From positions 1 to 6,823 of the forward strand of contig JALWEA010000589.1 in assembly GCA_027039465.1 (NCBI GenBank): 6,823 nucleotides of DNA. The letters run 5' to 3'. Below are positions 5,543-6,823 of this stretch, piece after piece; the first letter of the stretch is position 1; each line of letters begins with the position of its first letter. The translations under genes and the position numbers were made by a program. The stretch comes from Calditrichia bacterium. Lineage in GTDB: Bacteria; Calditrichota; Calditrichia; Calditrichales; Calditrichaceae. The notes beneath the pieces are model-generated. The model ran no database searches. It had not been told where the DNA came from and saw nothing but the letters and a program-made list of their open reading frames with translations.

Positions 5543-6823
5543 ATGGATGATGCTGCACTCGTTGCAAAACTACATAAAATGTACGATCATCATTTTGATG
5601 AATTAATGCGGAAAATTCAGGAATACGATCCGCATCCTGACAGGGAAAAACTGCGCCTGGCCTTTGATACCGCTTTGGAAGCCCATGCCCGCCAAAGGCG
5701 CTATTCCGGCGAACCGTATTTTGAGCACTGTCTGCAGGTGGCCCGCATCCTAGCCGATTTACACATGGATGATATTTCCATCATGGCCGGACTCTTGCAC
5801 GATACCGTGGAAGATACGGACATCACGCTGGAGGATTTAACGGAAAAATTCAACGAAACCGTTGCCAAATTGGTGGACGGTGTAACAAAAATCGGCGGAT
5901 TGAAATTCAAAAGCCGGGAAGCCCGCCAGGCCGAAACCTTCCGCAAGATGCTGCTTTCCATGGTAAAGGACATTCGGGTTATTATTATTAAGTTTGCCGA
6001 TCGTTTGCATAATATGCGTACGCTGGAGCATGTTCCCGAAAAGAAACGTAAGCATATTGCTATGGAAACGCGCGATGTGTACGCTCCGTTGGCGCATCGT
6101 CTGGGCATTGCACGTATCAAAACCGAGTTGGAAGATCTGTCGTTAAAATATCTTGATCCTCATGCGTATCGCGATCTGGCTAAAAAAATCAAATCCACTA
6201 AAAGGGAGCGCGAAGCTTACATCGATAAGGTAAGCCAGCCGATTGAACGTGAATTAATCAAGCACGGAATCAAAGCAACCATTGCAGGACGGCCCAAATC
6301 TTTTTTCAGCATTTATCATAAAATGCAAAAACGCAATAAACCGTTTGAAGAAATTTACGATTTGCTGGCCATCCGTATCATTGTCGAAAAAGTGGAGGAG
6401 TGCTACTACGCTTTAGGCATTGTGCACAGTTTGTACATGCCGGTTTATGATCGCTTTAAAGATTATATTGCCATGCCCAAAATCAACGGATATCAATCGC
6501 TGCACACCACGGTGATCGGCCCGGACGGCAAAATGGTGGAAATTCAAATTCGCACCTACCAAATGCACCACTTGGCCGAGGACGGTATTGCCGCTCATTG
6601 GCGTTACAAACACGGTATTGAAGAACGCAGCAAATTTGATGAACATTTGAATTGGATTAAAGATTTATTGGAACGGCAAATTTCGAATAACGATCCCGGT
6701 GATTTTTTGGAAGATTTGAAGGTTGATCTTTTTCAGGATGAAGTCTTTGTCTTTTCGCCGAGAGGCGATTTGTTTAAACTGCCAAGAGGTTCTACGGCGG
6801 TTGACTTTGCGTATGCCGTACAT
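5543..6823 (+). CDS. rel: Bifunctional (p)ppGpp synthetase/hydrolase, RelA/SpoT family (3' end outside window)
   Basis: Makes and degrades the stringent-response alarmones pppGpp/ppGpp. The frame stays open for 427 codons to the window edge, so the C-terminal part is missing (the family is usually ~700-750 residues). The HD hydrolase domain is intact: His62 (YFEHCLQVA, with Cys where Pro is usual), His86-Asp87 and Glu90-Asp91 in LLHDTVEDT, and Asp153 in KFADRLHNMRT. The synthetase domain shows GRPKSFFSIYHKM (249-261), IYDLLAIRI, RFKD (304-307), NGYQSLHT (315-322), EIQIRT (333-338) and GIAAHWRYK (348-356). RFKD fits the RxKD signature of bifunctional enzymes rather than the ExDD of RelA-only synthetases. 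A TGS domain begins about residue 398 (QDEVFVFSPRGD). ATG at 5543 is fixed by an in-frame TAA at 5534; the ribosome site is weak (GCGGAA). Close spacing to dnaB suggests co-transcription. Confidence 0.96.
   Translation, partial: MDDAALVAKLHKMYDHHFDELMRKIQEYDPHPDREKLRLAFDTALEAHARQRRYSGEPYFEHCLQVARILADLHMDDISIMAGLLHDTVEDTDITLEDLTEKFNETVAKLVDGVTKIGGLKFKSREARQAETFRKMLLSMVKDIRVIIIKFADRLHNMRTLEHVPEKKRKHIAMETRDVYAPLAHRLGIARIKTELEDLSLKYLDPHAYRDLAKKIKSTKREREAYIDKVSQPIERELIKHGIKATIAGRPKSFFSIYHKMQKRNKPFEEIYDLLAIRIIVEKVEECYYALGIVHSLYMPVYDRFKDYIAMPKINGYQSLHTTVIGPDGKMVEIQIRTYQMHHLAEDGIAAHWRYKHGIEERSKFDEHLNWIKDLLERQISNNDPGDFLEDLKVDLFQDEVFVFSPRGDLFKLPRGSTAVDFAYAVH

Overview
The window carries two bacterial housekeeping gene clusters on the + strand, set in intergenic DNA that is built largely from a hairpin-rich repeat family. 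Cluster 1 (718-3092) is gmk (guanylate kinase), a CoaB-type phosphopantothenoylcysteine synthetase with a degenerate N-terminal half, and a family 4 uracil-DNA glycosylase. Spacing is 3 nt and then a 4-nt ATGA overlap, so this is almost certainly one transcript. Cluster 2 (4125 to the right edge) is dnaB (replicative helicase), followed after 17 nt by a RelA/SpoT-family (p)ppGpp synthetase/hydrolase that runs off the window without a stop.

The gene content, Shine-Dalgarno sites and intermediate base composition indicate a bacterium. A gmk / CoaBC / family 4 UDG order, together with intergenic clusters of short palindromes, reminds me of the FCB group or Calditrichota. That placement is from memory and is weak; nothing here fixes a species.

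Layout: 1-295 and 296-590 are two nearly identical tandem units of 295 bp, followed by a third, diverged and shortened copy (592-658) and then a short leader to gmk. 718-3092 is the gmk-coaB-udg operon. 3118-3815 is a second tandem array with a 310-315 bp period (two full units plus a partial third). 3816-4124 is AT-rich, gene-free leader DNA before dnaB. 4125-6823 is dnaB-rel.

Both arrays share one core of about 100 bp containing three hairpins (H1, H2, H3). The core occurs five times, always in the same orientation as the genes, but is joined to different companion DNA upstream and downstream of the operon. Substitutions inside stems turn Watson-Crick pairs into G-U or U-G pairs when the + strand is read as RNA, and the linker between H2 and H3 keeps 12 invariant bases. 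This is the least explained signal in the window: either a structured RNA family or a non-autonomous palindromic repeat. No transposase, CRISPR array, tRNA or rRNA is visible.

The genes link nucleotide supply (GMP to GDP), coenzyme A synthesis, uracil repair of DNA, replication fork unwinding and stringent-response signalling. Gmk and Rel are connected through guanine nucleotide pools, since GDP/GTP are the acceptors for (p)ppGpp. The other associations are probably positional rather than mechanistic.
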